Assembly (NCBI GenBank): GCA_964451935.1
Contig: CAYVKE010000109.1
Span: 1 to 10,904, forward strand
Length of the DNA stretch: 10,904 bases
Direction of reading: 5' to 3'
Source: CALFXN01 sp964451935
GTDB lineage: Bacteria; Synergistota; Synergistia; Synergistales; Aminobacteriaceae
Position numbers and translations under genes: made by a program. Each line of letters starts with the position of its first letter. Position 1 is the stretch's first letter. This document shows, in pieces, positions 1 to 8,102 of this stretch. Below the pieces are notes generated by a model. The model was not told the origin of the DNA. It ran no database searches and was given only the letters and a program-made list of their open reading frames with translations.

Positions 1-473
1 GGAAGTATCTGTCCTGGATCCTTTCGTCGCGCAAGATGGCGATGATCTTCGAGTTCGAGATCGACTTCCGGTACGATCTTCGGGATCCGGAGTTCGTCAT
101 CGAGCCCGTCGACGACGAACGGGTGGAAATCCGGATGCCCGCCTGCCGGTGCGAAACCCGCATCCGGGATATCCGCTTCTACGACGAACAGCGCGCCCGT
201 CTGCTTCCGTGGCTTCTGCCCGACCTCGTGAACGGATTTCTCGGCGACGATTTCCGCGAGGACGACAGAAACCGGCTCGTCCGGGCGGCCCGGTCGCACG
301 CCGAATCGCGCGCGATGGCGCTCGTGCGCGACATCCAGCCGGAAGTCCTCGCGTCCGCGAAGGCGACGCTCGAGTCCCTCGCCCGCGGGTTCGGAATGTA
401 CGTCGTCGAGATCTCGTTCGCGGAGGAGAATACGTTCGTCGTCTCGCCGGACATGGGGAAAGTGGCCGCCTGA
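1..473 (+). CDS. DUF4230-like protein, 3' part (5' end outside window)
   Basis: The reading frame is open from base 3 with no stop upstream, so the first in-frame ATG at 36 is probably internal and the gene starts left of the window. About 156 residues are visible. They contain a YDLRDP segment, a beta-rich stretch with VEIRMP, then IRDIRFYDEQ, a conserved-looking LLPDLVNGF helix, and a long Ala/Arg-rich helix ending in a short strand (YVVEISF). This order resembles the C-terminal half of DUF4230 proteins, a membrane-anchored family of unknown function, in which a hydrophobic N-terminal anchor precedes the domain. The anchor would lie outside the window. The assignment rests on recall of the family pattern, not a search. 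The stop TGA (471-473) lies 10 bases from the stop of the convergent atpB gene. No catalytic residues can be named. Confidence 0.6.
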   Translation, partial: KYLSWILSSRKMAMIFEFEIDFRYDLRDPEFVIEPVDDERVEIRMPACRCETRIRDIRFYDEQRARLLPWLLPDLVNGFLGDDFREDDRNRLVRAARSHAESRAMALVRDIQPEVLASAKATLESLARGFGMYVVEISFAEENTFVVSPDMGKVAA

Positions 474-483
474 TCCCTCCGGT

Positions 484-1866
484 TCACTTCGGGCCGTCGC
501 CTCCGACGTGGGCGCGAAGCTCCTCCATCGTGACGCGCGTCAGCTCCGCCGCGGGCAGCATGGAAATCAGGTACCACCCCATATCGAGGGATTGTCCGAT
601 CTCCCGGTTCTCCTCTATTCCCTGCGCAATGAAGTGCTCCTCGAACGCCACCCCGAAAGCCAGATACTTTTTGTCCACCTCGCTGATCTCATCTTCTCCG
701 ACGACGCCGGCAAGAGCGCGCGCGTCCTGTGTCCGGCTGTAGGCGGCGAAGAGCTGGCTGGACACGCCGGGGTGGTCGTCGCGCGTGTAGCCCTTCCCGA
801 TCCCGTCTTTCATGAGGCGCGAGAGGCTCGTGAGCGGATCGACCGGCGGGTAGACGCCGCGAGCGTCGAGTTCGCGCGACAGGACGATCTGCCCTTCGGT
901 GATGAATCCGGTCAGGTCGGGGATCGGGTGCGTGATGTCGTCGTTCGGCATCGTCAGGATCGGAAGCTGCGTCACGCTCCCCTGCCTGCCCCGGATGACG
1001 CCCGCGCGTTCGTACATCGACGCGAGGTCGCTGTAGAGATACGCGGGGTACCCCTTGCGGCTCGGCACTTCGCCGCGCGCGACGCTCAGTTCCCGGAGCG
1101 CCTCGGCGTAGCTCGTCATGTCTGTCAGGATGACGAGGACGTGCATCCCGAGGTCGAACGCGAGATATTCGGCCGCCGTCAGCGCGAGGCGTGGCGTCGC
1201 GATGCGCTCGATGACGGGGTCGTCCGCCGTATTCAGGAAGAGCACGAGGTTGTTTCCCTGTCCCGACTCCTGGAGCCGGGACGTGAAGAACGCGGCGTCG
1301 TCGTGCCGGATGCCGATTCCCGCGAAGACGACCGCGAAGTTTTCCGCCCCCGCGAGGTGCGACTGGGTGGCGATCTGGACCGCCAGACGGTTGTGGGGCA
1401 GGCCGTTGCCCGAGAAGATCGGCAGCTTCTGTCCCCGGATGAGCGTCGTCAGCGTATCCACGACCGAGATCCCCGTGGAGATGAAGTCCCTGGGATACAG
1501 CCGCGCCATCGGATTGATCGGCGCGCCGTTCACGTTGCGGCGCTCCCCGCCCAGAACCGGGCCGCAGCCGTCCCGGGGGCGCCCCAGTCCGTCGAACGTT
1601 CGTCCGATGATCGACGGCGCGACCGCGATTTCGAGCGGCGCGCCGGAAAAACGGATTCGCGTCTCCGACGGCGTGAGCCCCTGCGTGCCGGAAAAGACCT
1701 GCACGAGCGTCGCCCCTTCGTCCACGAGAACGACCTTCCCCCGCCGGGACGCCCCATCCGCGGAGGTAATCTCGACAAGCTCGTCGTACCCTGCGCCCCG
1801 GATGTCGCCGAGCATCAGGAACGGGCCGTCTATTTTGTCGACGCCGACATATTCGGTGCGGGCCAC
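484..1866 (-). CDS. atpB: V/A-type ATP synthase subunit B (regulatory, non-catalytic head subunit)
   Basis: Subunit B alternates with A in the A3B3 head and supplies part of each nucleotide site. The 460 residues match the usual family length. The N-terminal beta barrel begins EYVGVDKIDGP. The region equivalent to a P-loop is degenerate, as expected for B: FSGNGLPHN at about 151-159. Family signatures include DMTSYAEALREL (249-260), GYPAYLYSDLASMYERAG (272-289) and SLSRLM (347-352). Arg350 in the last is the likely arginine finger reaching into the catalytic site of A. The start codon is GTG at 1866, 4 bases after the stop of A, with a purine-rich GGGAGGGG about 8-10 bases upstream. An ATG at 1874 that overlaps the stop of A is out of frame and gives only a 14-residue peptide. 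This is the last gene of the operon; no clear terminator follows before the convergent gene. Confidence 0.97.
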   Translation of the reverse strand: MARTEYVGVDKIDGPFLMLGDIRGAGYDELVEITSADGASRRGKVVLVDEGATLVQVFSGTQGLTPSETRIRFSGAPLEIAVAPSIIGRTFDGLGRPRDGCGPVLGGERRNVNGAPINPMARLYPRDFISTGISVVDTLTTLIRGQKLPIFSGNGLPHNRLAVQIATQSHLAGAENFAVVFAGIGIRHDDAAFFTSRLQESGQGNNLVLFLNTADDPVIERIATPRLALTAAEYLAFDLGMHVLVILTDMTSYAEALRELSVARGEVPSRKGYPAYLYSDLASMYERAGVIRGRQGSVTQLPILTMPNDDITHPIPDLTGFITEGQIVLSRELDARGVYPPVDPLTSLSRLMKDGIGKGYTRDDHPGVSSQLFAAYSRTQDARALAGVVGEDEISEVDKKYLAFGVAFEEHFIAQGIEENREIGQSLDMGWYLISMLPAAELTRVTMEELRAHVGGDGPK

Positions 1867-1870
1867 GGGT

Positions 1871-3649
1871 TCATCCCCTCCCTTCGGGAGCCATGCGTTC
1901 GGATCCGATGCGGGACAACGTTTCGTCGATCCTCTTTCCCAGCTCTGTGAGCGCGTCCGTCCGGTCGGCGGGAATCTCCCGCGCGTGGATCAGCTCCACG
2001 AGTTCGCCCATGTCTCGTATCAGCGACAGGGGGCACCCCGTCGTCACGAGCTTTTCGGCGGCCCGGTGGAAGCGGAGGATCAGATTCAGAATCGCGAATC
2101 CCTTTTCCGGAGGACAGAAGGAATCCGGTCCGAAGGCCCCCTGCTGCAGGTACCCGTTCCGAAGCAGGGATGCGGTCAGGTCCACAAGGCGCTGGTCGTT
2201 GGGGAGAACGTCCTCTCCGACGAGGCGGATGATCTGCTGGATCTTCTCGTCTTCGGCGAGAATCGCCCTGGCTTCGTCCCGAAGCCGGCCCCACGAGGCG
2301 TCGACATGCGCCTCGAACCACGGTTCCACCTCCCCGGCGTATTCGCTGTAGGACTCCGTCCAGCTGACGGCGGGGAAGTGGCGCGAGTTCGCGAGCGAGC
2401 GGTCGAGCGCCCAGAAGCACCGGATGAACCGCTTCGTGTGGCGCGTGACGGGCTCGGTGAAGTCCCCTCCGGGAGGGGAGACCGCGCCGATGATCGAGAT
2501 GCTTCCGTGTTCGCCGCCGATCGTGACGACGCGCCCCGCGCGCTCGTAGAACTCCGCGAGGCGTGTGGGGAGGTAGGCGGGAAAGCCCTCTTCGGCCGGG
2601 ATCTCTTCGAGCCGGCCCGATATTTCGCGCAGCGCCTCCGCCCACCGGGACGTCGAGTCGGCCATCAGCGCGACGTCGTAGCCCATGTCGCGGTAGTATT
2701 CCGCGATCGTTATTCCCGTATAGATGGATGCTTCCCGGGCGGCCACCGGCATGTTCGACGTGTTGGCGATCAGGATCGTCCGCTCCATGAGAGGCCGTCC
2801 CGTCCGCGGATCCTCGAGGGCGGGGAACTCCTCAAGGACTTGCGTCATCTCGTTGCCGCGTTCGCCGCATCCGATATACACGACGACCGACGCGTCGCTC
2901 CACTTCGCGAGCTGGTGCTGCGTGACGGTCTTGCCCGTTCCGAATCCCCCCGGAATGGCGGCGACGCCTCCCTTCGCGATGGGGAAAAGTCCGTCGATCA
3001 CGCGCTGTCCCGTGACGAGGGGCTCGTCGGGGAGCAGACGCTCCGCGTACGGACGCGCCGACCGCACCGGCCAGGAGACTGTCATCCGGATCTCGTGATC
3101 CCGTCCCATCGGGCCGCGGACGCGCGCGACGATGTCGGAGCCTTTGGCGAAGCCGGACGGAACGATGTACTCCACTTCTCCCGAGACGTCGTACGGGACG
3201 AGGATGCGATGGTCGAGCAACGGGGATTCCCTGACGGTCGCAAGGAGGGCGCCGGGAGTGACGATGTCTCCCGCCGAGACTTCCGCCCGGATCTCCCAGG
3301 AGCGGGAAAGATCGAGTTGCGGAACCGCGACGCCCCGGGTGATGAAATCGCCTTCCTCTTTCAGAAGCGCCGAGAGCGGCCGGCCGATGCCGTCGATAAT
3401 GCTCCCGGCGAGCCCCGGGCCGAGGAGGACGGAAAGCGGTCCGTCCGTCCCCCTGACCGGTTCGCCGACGCGAAGCCCCTGCGTGTCTTCGTACATCTGG
3501 ACGAGCGCTTCCTCTCCCTCCATCCGGACGATTTCTCCCAGCAGACCGAGGTCTCCGACGCGGACCAGCTCCCGCATCGCCATATTCCTCGTCCCGAAGG
3601 CGCGGACGACGGGGCCGTTGACGCTGATGACGCGGCTTTCGGCTGTCAT
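1871..3649 (-). CDS. atpA: V/A-type ATP synthase subunit A (catalytic)
   Basis: This is the catalytic head subunit that binds and hydrolyses or synthesises ATP in the cytoplasmic V1/A1 sector. It has 592 residues, the normal family length. Visible parts are the N-terminal barrel (about 1-75), the non-homologous bulge typical of A and absent from F-type beta (about 110-185), the P-loop GGFGTGKT (234-241), the catalytic Glu263 in GCGERGNE, ANTSNMPVAAREASIYTG (295-312), DSTSRWAEALRE (331-342), and SPPGGDFTEPV (391-401). The P-loop reads GGFGTGKT where the common form is GPFGSGKT or GPFGAGKT. The frame stays open upstream to 4003, but the conserved start is the ATG at 3649 (MTAESRVISVNGPVV), preceded by a G-rich GGGGG stretch and 13 bases after the stop of E. 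The stop precedes the B start by 4 bases. Confidence 0.98.
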   Translation of the reverse strand: MTAESRVISVNGPVVRAFGTRNMAMRELVRVGDLGLLGEIVRMEGEEALVQMYEDTQGLRVGEPVRGTDGPLSVLLGPGLAGSIIDGIGRPLSALLKEEGDFITRGVAVPQLDLSRSWEIRAEVSAGDIVTPGALLATVRESPLLDHRILVPYDVSGEVEYIVPSGFAKGSDIVARVRGPMGRDHEIRMTVSWPVRSARPYAERLLPDEPLVTGQRVIDGLFPIAKGGVAAIPGGFGTGKTVTQHQLAKWSDASVVVYIGCGERGNEMTQVLEEFPALEDPRTGRPLMERTILIANTSNMPVAAREASIYTGITIAEYYRDMGYDVALMADSTSRWAEALREISGRLEEIPAEEGFPAYLPTRLAEFYERAGRVVTIGGEHGSISIIGAVSPPGGDFTEPVTRHTKRFIRCFWALDRSLANSRHFPAVSWTESYSEYAGEVEPWFEAHVDASWGRLRDEARAILAEDEKIQQIIRLVGEDVLPNDQRLVDLTASLLRNGYLQQGAFGPDSFCPPEKGFAILNLILRFHRAAEKLVTTGCPLSLIRDMGELVELIHAREIPADRTDALTELGKRIDETLSRIGSERMAPEGRG

Positions 3650-3662
3650 TGTCCGGCCCCCG

Positions 3663-4307
3663 TCACAGAATGGCCATGAGGCGACGGGCCACGAGTTCCG
3701 AACGTTCCCGTACGACGACGCTCCAGTCCGAGAGCGAGCGCCATGCGCCGTTTTCCGCGACGAGCCAGAGCCCTCCGGAAATTGGCGCCGGATCCGGGTC
3801 GAAGACGACGGCGACGTCCTTTTCGGGATCCGACAGTCGCGACGCGAGTCCGGGACCGAGGTCTGCGTCCTGCGCGGCCAGGCGCAGCAGGGCGGTTCCC
3901 TTTCCGGGCAGGCTTGCGAGAGCGACTGTCCCGAGTCCGGCCAGAATATCGTCGTAGTCCGGTCTGTCCCGGAGTTCCGAACACGCCTGCTGCAGTTGCT
4001 CAAGCGTCTGCGCGAGAAGTCGGTTCCGAAGACGGAGCATGTCGTGTTCGCGCTCGCGCTCCGCGGCGCCGACCTGCCGGTGGCGGATCTCCGCCGCGCG
4101 TTTCCGCGCGTCTTCCATAATCGAATCGATCATGGCGACCAGTCGCGACTCCTCTTCGCGCAGCCATGTTTCCGTCTCGCGCGTTTCGGCGTCGAGGATC
4201 GCGTTCCGTTCTTCCGCAGCTTGGCCGAGCAGCATATTCTTCAGAACGGAAAGGCGCTCCTCCGACATGTCCTGGAGTTCCGGAGCGATGCGTTCCCGAT
4301 CGATCAT
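3663..4307 (-). CDS. atpE: V/A-type ATP synthase subunit E (peripheral stalk)
   Basis: Subunit E pairs with the G/H subunit to form the peripheral stalks that hold the A3B3 head against the membrane stator. The 214-residue product has the expected layout: a long charged helical N-terminal half (about residues 15-125, rich in Glu, Arg and Ala, coiled-coil-like) and a globular C-terminal domain with alternating strands and helices (about 130-214, containing VAVVFDPDPAPISGGLWL). The start is the ATG at 4307, which overlaps the stop of F as ATGA (4304-4307), suggesting translational coupling. The frame is open much further upstream, but that part is out-of-frame sequence of F and K. Sequence similarity in this family is low, so the call depends on length, helix pattern and position directly before A. 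Confidence 0.85.
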   Translation of the reverse strand: MIDRERIAPELQDMSEERLSVLKNMLLGQAAEERNAILDAETRETETWLREEESRLVAMIDSIMEDARKRAAEIRHRQVGAAEREREHDMLRLRNRLLAQTLEQLQQACSELRDRPDYDDILAGLGTVALASLPGKGTALLRLAAQDADLGPGLASRLSDPEKDVAVVFDPDPAPISGGLWLVAENGAWRSLSDWSVVVRERSELVARRLMAIL

Positions 4308-4615
4308 CCGAGTTTCACCCCGATCGCGTTCGTGATGTACCGGGTCAGCGCGTCGTTGCCGCGAACGCTTCCGTGACGGTCGGGAATCTCGACGAGCAGC
4401 GGAAGCCGCCCGCTTTCCCGGAGTTCCTGCGCGACGTCCGGCGCTGCGGCGACGGCCTTCTCCGTCATGACGAGAACCCCCAGGTCCCGCATGGAGAGCG
4501 CCTGCCGAATTGCGGAACGCGTCTCGTCCGCCCCATGGGCGATGACGCCTGTAATTCCCGCGAGCCGGAGCAGGACAAGCGTGTCGTGGTTGTCGCTGAC
4601 GAGAAAGGCGCGCAT
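4304..4615 (-). CDS. atpF: V/A-type ATP synthase subunit F (central shaft)
   Basis: Subunit F is a small Rossmann-like protein that binds subunit D in the rotating central shaft. The 103-residue length is typical. It shows the family pattern: MRAFLVSDNHD at the N-terminus, LGVLVMTEKAV at about 45-55, then LPLLVEIPDRHG (about 71-82) and the terminal YITNAIGVKLG, close to the usual C-terminus of this family. The start ATG at 4615 lies 3 bases after the K stop, with AAGGTG about 6 bases upstream that overlaps the end of K. Its stop overlaps the start of E. F here precedes E, whereas in many A/V operons it comes after E and C and directly before A. Confidence 0.95.
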   Translation of the reverse strand: MRAFLVSDNHDTLVLLRLAGITGVIAHGADETRSAIRQALSMRDLGVLVMTEKAVAAAPDVAQELRESGRLPLLVEIPDRHGSVRGNDALTRYITNAIGVKLG

Positions 4616-4618
4616 CGC

Positions 4619-5035
4619 CTACACCTTGCCGAGGATCAGCAGCGAGACGATGATGCCGTATATGGCGATGCCTTCCGCAAGGCCGAGATAAATAAGCGTC
4701 GTGCCGAGCATTTCCGGCTTTTCCCCCACGAGGCCGAGCGCCGCGGCGCCGACCATCCCGACGGCGATCCCGGCTGCGATGCAGGCGAGCCCCGTGGAGA
4801 TTCCCGCCGCGATGAACCCCATGCCGGAAGCGCCGGGCGCCGCGACGGCCTCCCCCGTGGCGAGCGCCGGAGAGGAGAACCAGGGGATGCACGCCGTAAC
4901 GAGCAGCGTGAGGAAAAGGACGGCGGATGCGGCGGCGAGAATCGCCCGTGGCCTTCCTACCGTGCGTCCGTGCAGACGGCGCCCCAGAAGAATGACGGAG
5001 GCGCAGACGACGAGAAGTCCCGAAAGCGTGTTCAT
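4619..5035 (-). CDS. atpK: V/A-type ATP synthase subunit K (c-ring proteolipid)
   Basis: Subunit K forms the membrane rotor ring that carries the coupling ion. The product has 138 residues. The C-terminal two-thirds is a classic c-type hairpin: a Gly/Ala-rich helix at about 72-103 (GISTGLACIAAGIAVG), a polar loop GEKPE (104-108), and a second helix at about 110-136 with the ion-binding Glu121 in GLAEGIAIYG. It is preceded by two further hydrophobic stretches (about 3-18 and 31-51) that lack the Gly-rich c-helix pattern. I recall similar N-terminal extensions in other bacterial V-type K subunits, so this is probably not unique. The start ATG at 5035 overlaps the stop of I (ATGA, 5032-5035). 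A strong SD, AAAGGAG (5052-5046), lies 10 bases upstream, fitting the high copy number of the subunit. No Ser or Thr follows the carboxylate. Confidence 0.95.
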   Translation of the reverse strand: MNTLSGLLVVCASVILLGRRLHGRTVGRPRAILAAASAVLFLTLLVTACIPWFSSPALATGEAVAAPGASGMGFIAAGISTGLACIAAGIAVGMVGAAALGLVGEKPEMLGTTLIYLGLAEGIAIYGIIVSLLILGKV

Positions 5036-7011
5036 GAGCGACCAGCTCCTTTCGTTCCGGCGGTCTTTTCGCGGGCGGACGGCGCCCATGTGACGGGGGT
5101 GAAGGGACGTCCGCCGCCGGAAAAGAACTTGCCGAAGAACTCGTAGTATTCCAGACGGAGCGTCTGGATGAAGACGATCAGCCCTTCCAGCGCGACGATG
5201 AGCGCGTGCCCGGCGATCAGGACGAGCGCCCGTGCGACGACGCCGCCCGGAAGGCGGTGCGCCATGTCTCCGAGCATGAAGACCGCCATGGAGAGCCCCG
5301 CATGGTTCAGGGCGAAGGCGGCGAGACGCATGAAGGACGCGGTGTTGCTCACGAAGGAGAGCATGTGGTGCAGCGTCGAAAACGTATGGACGACGGCGCC
5401 TTCGCGGCGCTCCTTTCGCGCCTCGCGCCGGACGATCAGATCGGACAACACGTTGCCGAAAAGAATCACGAGAAAGAGCCCGAAAATGGCCCAGCCGAGA
5501 ACGCTCCGGGAGACGGGGATCGGGCGTCCGACAAGGAGCGCCCACGCGGGAAGAGCGGCGGTCCAGTAGAGCAGCAGTCCCGCGAGTCCGTGTCCGTCGA
5601 AAAGCATCTCCCCGAACTCCCTGCGTGCATACCGGATGCGGATGTTCACGAGAATGCCGACGCTCAGGGAGATGATCCCGACCGCCGTCGCGGCGGCGAT
5701 CAGCGTGTTCGGATCCCGCATCGGAGAGATCCAGAGGGGGCGGAGGAGATCTTCCGATCCGAAGACGCTGCCGTAGAGCAGCCCGAAAATACAGGATGAT
5801 AGTCCGGACAGCGTGAGGATATTCGCGAAGGCCGGCTTCATCGTCCCGCGTTTTCGCAGCAGCATCGCTGCAATGATGAGCATCGCGCCGTGTCCGACGT
5901 CGCCGAACATAAAGCCGAAGAAGAAGCAGAAGCTCAGTGCGACGAGAAGCGACGGGTCCGTCTCGCGGTACGACGGCACGCTGTACAGCGCGACGATGTC
6001 CTGGAACCAGCGAACGAACGGCGGATTGCGAAGCAGGGTCGGTATCGCGCGCACGTTCCGGTCGACGCCTGCGCCCTCCCCGGCGAGGAGAATCACATCC
6101 GGCGCGCGTTCCTTAAGATGTTGTCGCAACGGCTGAAGGCCATCCTCCGGAAGCCACCCGGAGACCACGTACATATCTCCGAGTTCCCCGCGCCGTCCGC
6201 AGACTTCGTAGATCCGTTGCATGCAATAGACCCTGTTGTGGAAGGCGTCGAGTTCCATTCGATGGCGTCCGAGAAATTCGCGCGCGGCGCGGGCGAGCCC
6301 ATCGATCGCCCGCTCGTGATTCGCGATGCGCCGCCGGATGGTTTCGAGGCGTCCCTCTTCCGTATGGGCCAGAAGATCCGCGAGATCGTACCGCGTCATG
6401 GAGACCGAGTCGAGCATGTGCGCGACCTGGTCCCGCATCGATGCGGGGGAAAAGACGAAGAGCCACGCCCGCTGCTCCCGACGGAGCACCGGGACGAGCA
6501 CGACCGGAAGCAACGGCGCCGATTCCCGAAGGCGGGCGTAGTTGTCCTCCGCGACGCGGCCGAAAAAGATGTCGAACGTCGCAGCCGTCAACGCGCCCTT
6601 CGCCACGACGCCCGTCCCCGAGAGCGACTCGACGAAAAGGGATGCGGCCTGGAGTTCCTCCATCTCCTCGACGAGCTGGATCCGGCGTTTCTCCCAGAGC
6701 GTCAGGCGTTCCGCCGTGGAGCGGATTCCCGAACGCGCTTCGTCGATCGGCAAAAGCTCCGTCACTTTGCCGAAATCGGGCTGGGGAAACGGTTCGCCGG
6801 CCGTGTCCCACACGGAGCGCAGTTGTCCCAGAATGTCGTCATAGGGGTTGTCCCGTCCCGGACGGACACGCGAAAGGCTCGCCCGGTCCGCCATGAGCAA
6901 ATCGAGGGGAACCGGCTGAAAACGCCCGGTTGCGAGAAGATGAAGCGACACGTTCTCGATGGAATTCCGCGGCCCGACGAGGGTGACGCCAGCCATTCGG
7001 ACGATGCTCAT
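5032..7011 (-). CDS. atpI: V/A-type ATP synthase subunit I (membrane stator, a-subunit homologue)
   Basis: Subunit I carries the two ion half-channels facing the c-ring and anchors the peripheral stalks. From ATG 7011 it has 659 residues, the usual length. Residues 1 to about 350 form the cytoplasmic arm, with helical stretches at about 95-130 and 215-260 and a GWLPEDGL segment near 285. The membrane domain starts near 352 with the family motif FFFGFMFGDVGHG (363-375) and continues through about eight membrane helices. Key residues are Arg562 in FMRLAAFALNHAGLS, expected next to the c-ring Glu, and Gln616 and Arg619 in FIQTLRLEYYEFFGKF. They correspond well to Arg563, Gln619 and Arg622 of the Thermus subunit as I remember it. 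The frame is open upstream to 7173, but homology starts at MSIVRMAGVTLVGP. GGGGAGG lies 7 bases before that ATG, which overlaps the C stop (ATGA, 7008-7011). Confidence 0.96.
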   Translation of the reverse strand: MSIVRMAGVTLVGPRNSIENVSLHLLATGRFQPVPLDLLMADRASLSRVRPGRDNPYDDILGQLRSVWDTAGEPFPQPDFGKVTELLPIDEARSGIRSTAERLTLWEKRRIQLVEEMEELQAASLFVESLSGTGVVAKGALTAATFDIFFGRVAEDNYARLRESAPLLPVVLVPVLRREQRAWLFVFSPASMRDQVAHMLDSVSMTRYDLADLLAHTEEGRLETIRRRIANHERAIDGLARAAREFLGRHRMELDAFHNRVYCMQRIYEVCGRRGELGDMYVVSGWLPEDGLQPLRQHLKERAPDVILLAGEGAGVDRNVRAIPTLLRNPPFVRWFQDIVALYSVPSYRETDPSLLVALSFCFFFGFMFGDVGHGAMLIIAAMLLRKRGTMKPAFANILTLSGLSSCIFGLLYGSVFGSEDLLRPLWISPMRDPNTLIAAATAVGIISLSVGILVNIRIRYARREFGEMLFDGHGLAGLLLYWTAALPAWALLVGRPIPVSRSVLGWAIFGLFLVILFGNVLSDLIVRREARKERREGAVVHTFSTLHHMLSFVSNTASFMRLAAFALNHAGLSMAVFMLGDMAHRLPGGVVARALVLIAGHALIVALEGLIVFIQTLRLEYYEFFGKFFSGGGRPFTPVTWAPSAREKTAGTKGAGRS

Positions 7012-8102
7012 GCGCCCGCCTCCCCGGCTTCGAGTTCGCGCGACAGGAAGCGACGCGCCGAGGAACGGTCGATACGATAGCGCACGTCCTCGATGATGGT
7101 GACGATGTCGCGGATTTCTATTTCGAGCAACGTAAGCCACGCCAGAACGACGTGAATCCCCGGCGCGCCGCACGCGCGCACTTTCGCGGCCGTACGCCGG
7201 ATGAGGCGATGCATTGACGCCTCCATCGCCGTCTCCTCGACGGCGCTTCGCTTCGCCGGGATCCCCGAGAAGACCGCCGCATAGTGCGACGATTCGATCA
7301 GGGAACGGAACGCCTCGGGGGATTCCGCGCGGGCGAGCGCGGAGAGAAAGCGGAACGGCGCCCGGTATCTCAGACGAAGCAGCCTTCCGATGATCTCCTC
7401 GGGCGGAAGCCCGAAGAAGCGCCTGGCCCGGTAGATCCAGTAGATATTCAGAAGATCCGCCTTTGCGCCGAAGAGGCGGAGGACCTGCCGCTTCTCTTCG
7501 CCCTCCAGCGGCGCGAAGGAGGCCGCGAGCGCATCGAGTACGAACGTATCGACGGCCATTTCCGCGGAGAAGAGCGTCCCGCCGGAAGCCTGCATCCGGC
7601 GGAGGGGCTCCTTCAGCACCTCATGGAAGGGGGAGCCCGACAGCGCGGCGAGCGCCTCGTCCATCGATCCGGCCGTGAGAAGGCGATCTCCGTCCGCGAA
7701 CGTCAGCGGCGCCTGCGCGAGCATGCGCCGGAGGATTTCCCGCGATCCTCCGCCGGCCTGGACGTATCGGAGAATCCGCTTGATCACATCTGCGTCGAAA
7801 CGGGCCTTCCACGCAAGAAGGATTTTTTTGCGCACGGGGTCGACGTAATGGAGAAACGGGCGCATCCTGAGAAACGGAACGAGAGAGAGCCGCGCCTCGA
7901 GGTCCGTCCGGTGAAGGTCTTCGGGGTGCGTGTCGTGAAAGAACCCGCGATATCCTTCGGTTTCGGACAGGAGGCGCGCGATTTCCCCGACGGCGTCGCA
8001 GCGAAGCAGCTCCAGAAACAGCCCGTCGGTCATCAGCAGGCCCGAAAGGGTCCGCGCCTTGACGGTTATCGCGGCCCGGAGTCCGAAGGACGGCGCGTTC
8101 AT
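7008..8102 (-). CDS. atpC: V/A-type ATP synthase subunit C (rotor socket, d/AC39 homologue)
   Basis: Subunit C is the funnel-shaped adaptor that seats the D-F shaft on the c-ring. It is homologous to Thermus C and eukaryotic d (AC39). The 364-residue product is almost wholly helical and slightly longer than many family members. Recognisable parts are the N-terminal VKARTLSGLLM, the LLNIYWIYRARRFFGLPPEEI segment near residue 230, and the C-terminal LLEIEIRDIVTIIEDVRY near 335, which resembles the conserved E-x-x-N/D-hydrophobic segment of the family. It starts at ATG 8102, overlapping the stop of the G/H gene (8099-8102), with only a weak purine-rich GAAGAG upstream; coupling to the preceding gene may matter. 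Its stop overlaps the start of I. No membrane segment or signal peptide is visible. Confidence 0.93.
   Translation of the reverse strand: MNAPSFGLRAAITVKARTLSGLLMTDGLFLELLRCDAVGEIARLLSETEGYRGFFHDTHPEDLHRTDLEARLSLVPFLRMRPFLHYVDPVRKKILLAWKARFDADVIKRILRYVQAGGGSREILRRMLAQAPLTFADGDRLLTAGSMDEALAALSGSPFHEVLKEPLRRMQASGGTLFSAEMAVDTFVLDALAASFAPLEGEEKRQVLRLFGAKADLLNIYWIYRARRFFGLPPEEIIGRLLRLRYRAPFRFLSALARAESPEAFRSLIESSHYAAVFSGIPAKRSAVEETAMEASMHRLIRRTAAKVRACGAPGIHVVLAWLTLLEIEIRDIVTIIEDVRYRIDRSSARRFLSRELEAGEAGA

Noticed and set aside
495..508. CGTCG-CCTC-CGACG hairpin at the end of atpB as a terminator
   Set aside because: It is inside the atpB coding region and no T-run follows on either strand.
1833..1874. 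ATG at 1874 overlapping the atpA stop as an alternative atpB start
   Set aside because: It is out of frame with atpB and ends after 14 codons. GTG 1866 gives the expected N-terminus.
1118..3679. Long plus-strand open frame of 853 codons opposite atpA and atpB
   Set aside because: It lies antisense to strongly conserved subunits A and B. The product is Arg/Asp/Pro-rich with no domain, as expected for the shadow frame of high-GC coding DNA.
3650..4003. N-terminal extension of subunit A by over 100 residues
   Set aside because: The extension runs through the E gene in another frame and has no similarity to subunit A. The normal start is ATG 3649.
7012..7173. N-terminal extension of subunit I by 54 residues
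   Set aside because: It overlaps the C gene and is Arg/His-rich. ATG 7011 has a good SD and begins the family's homology.
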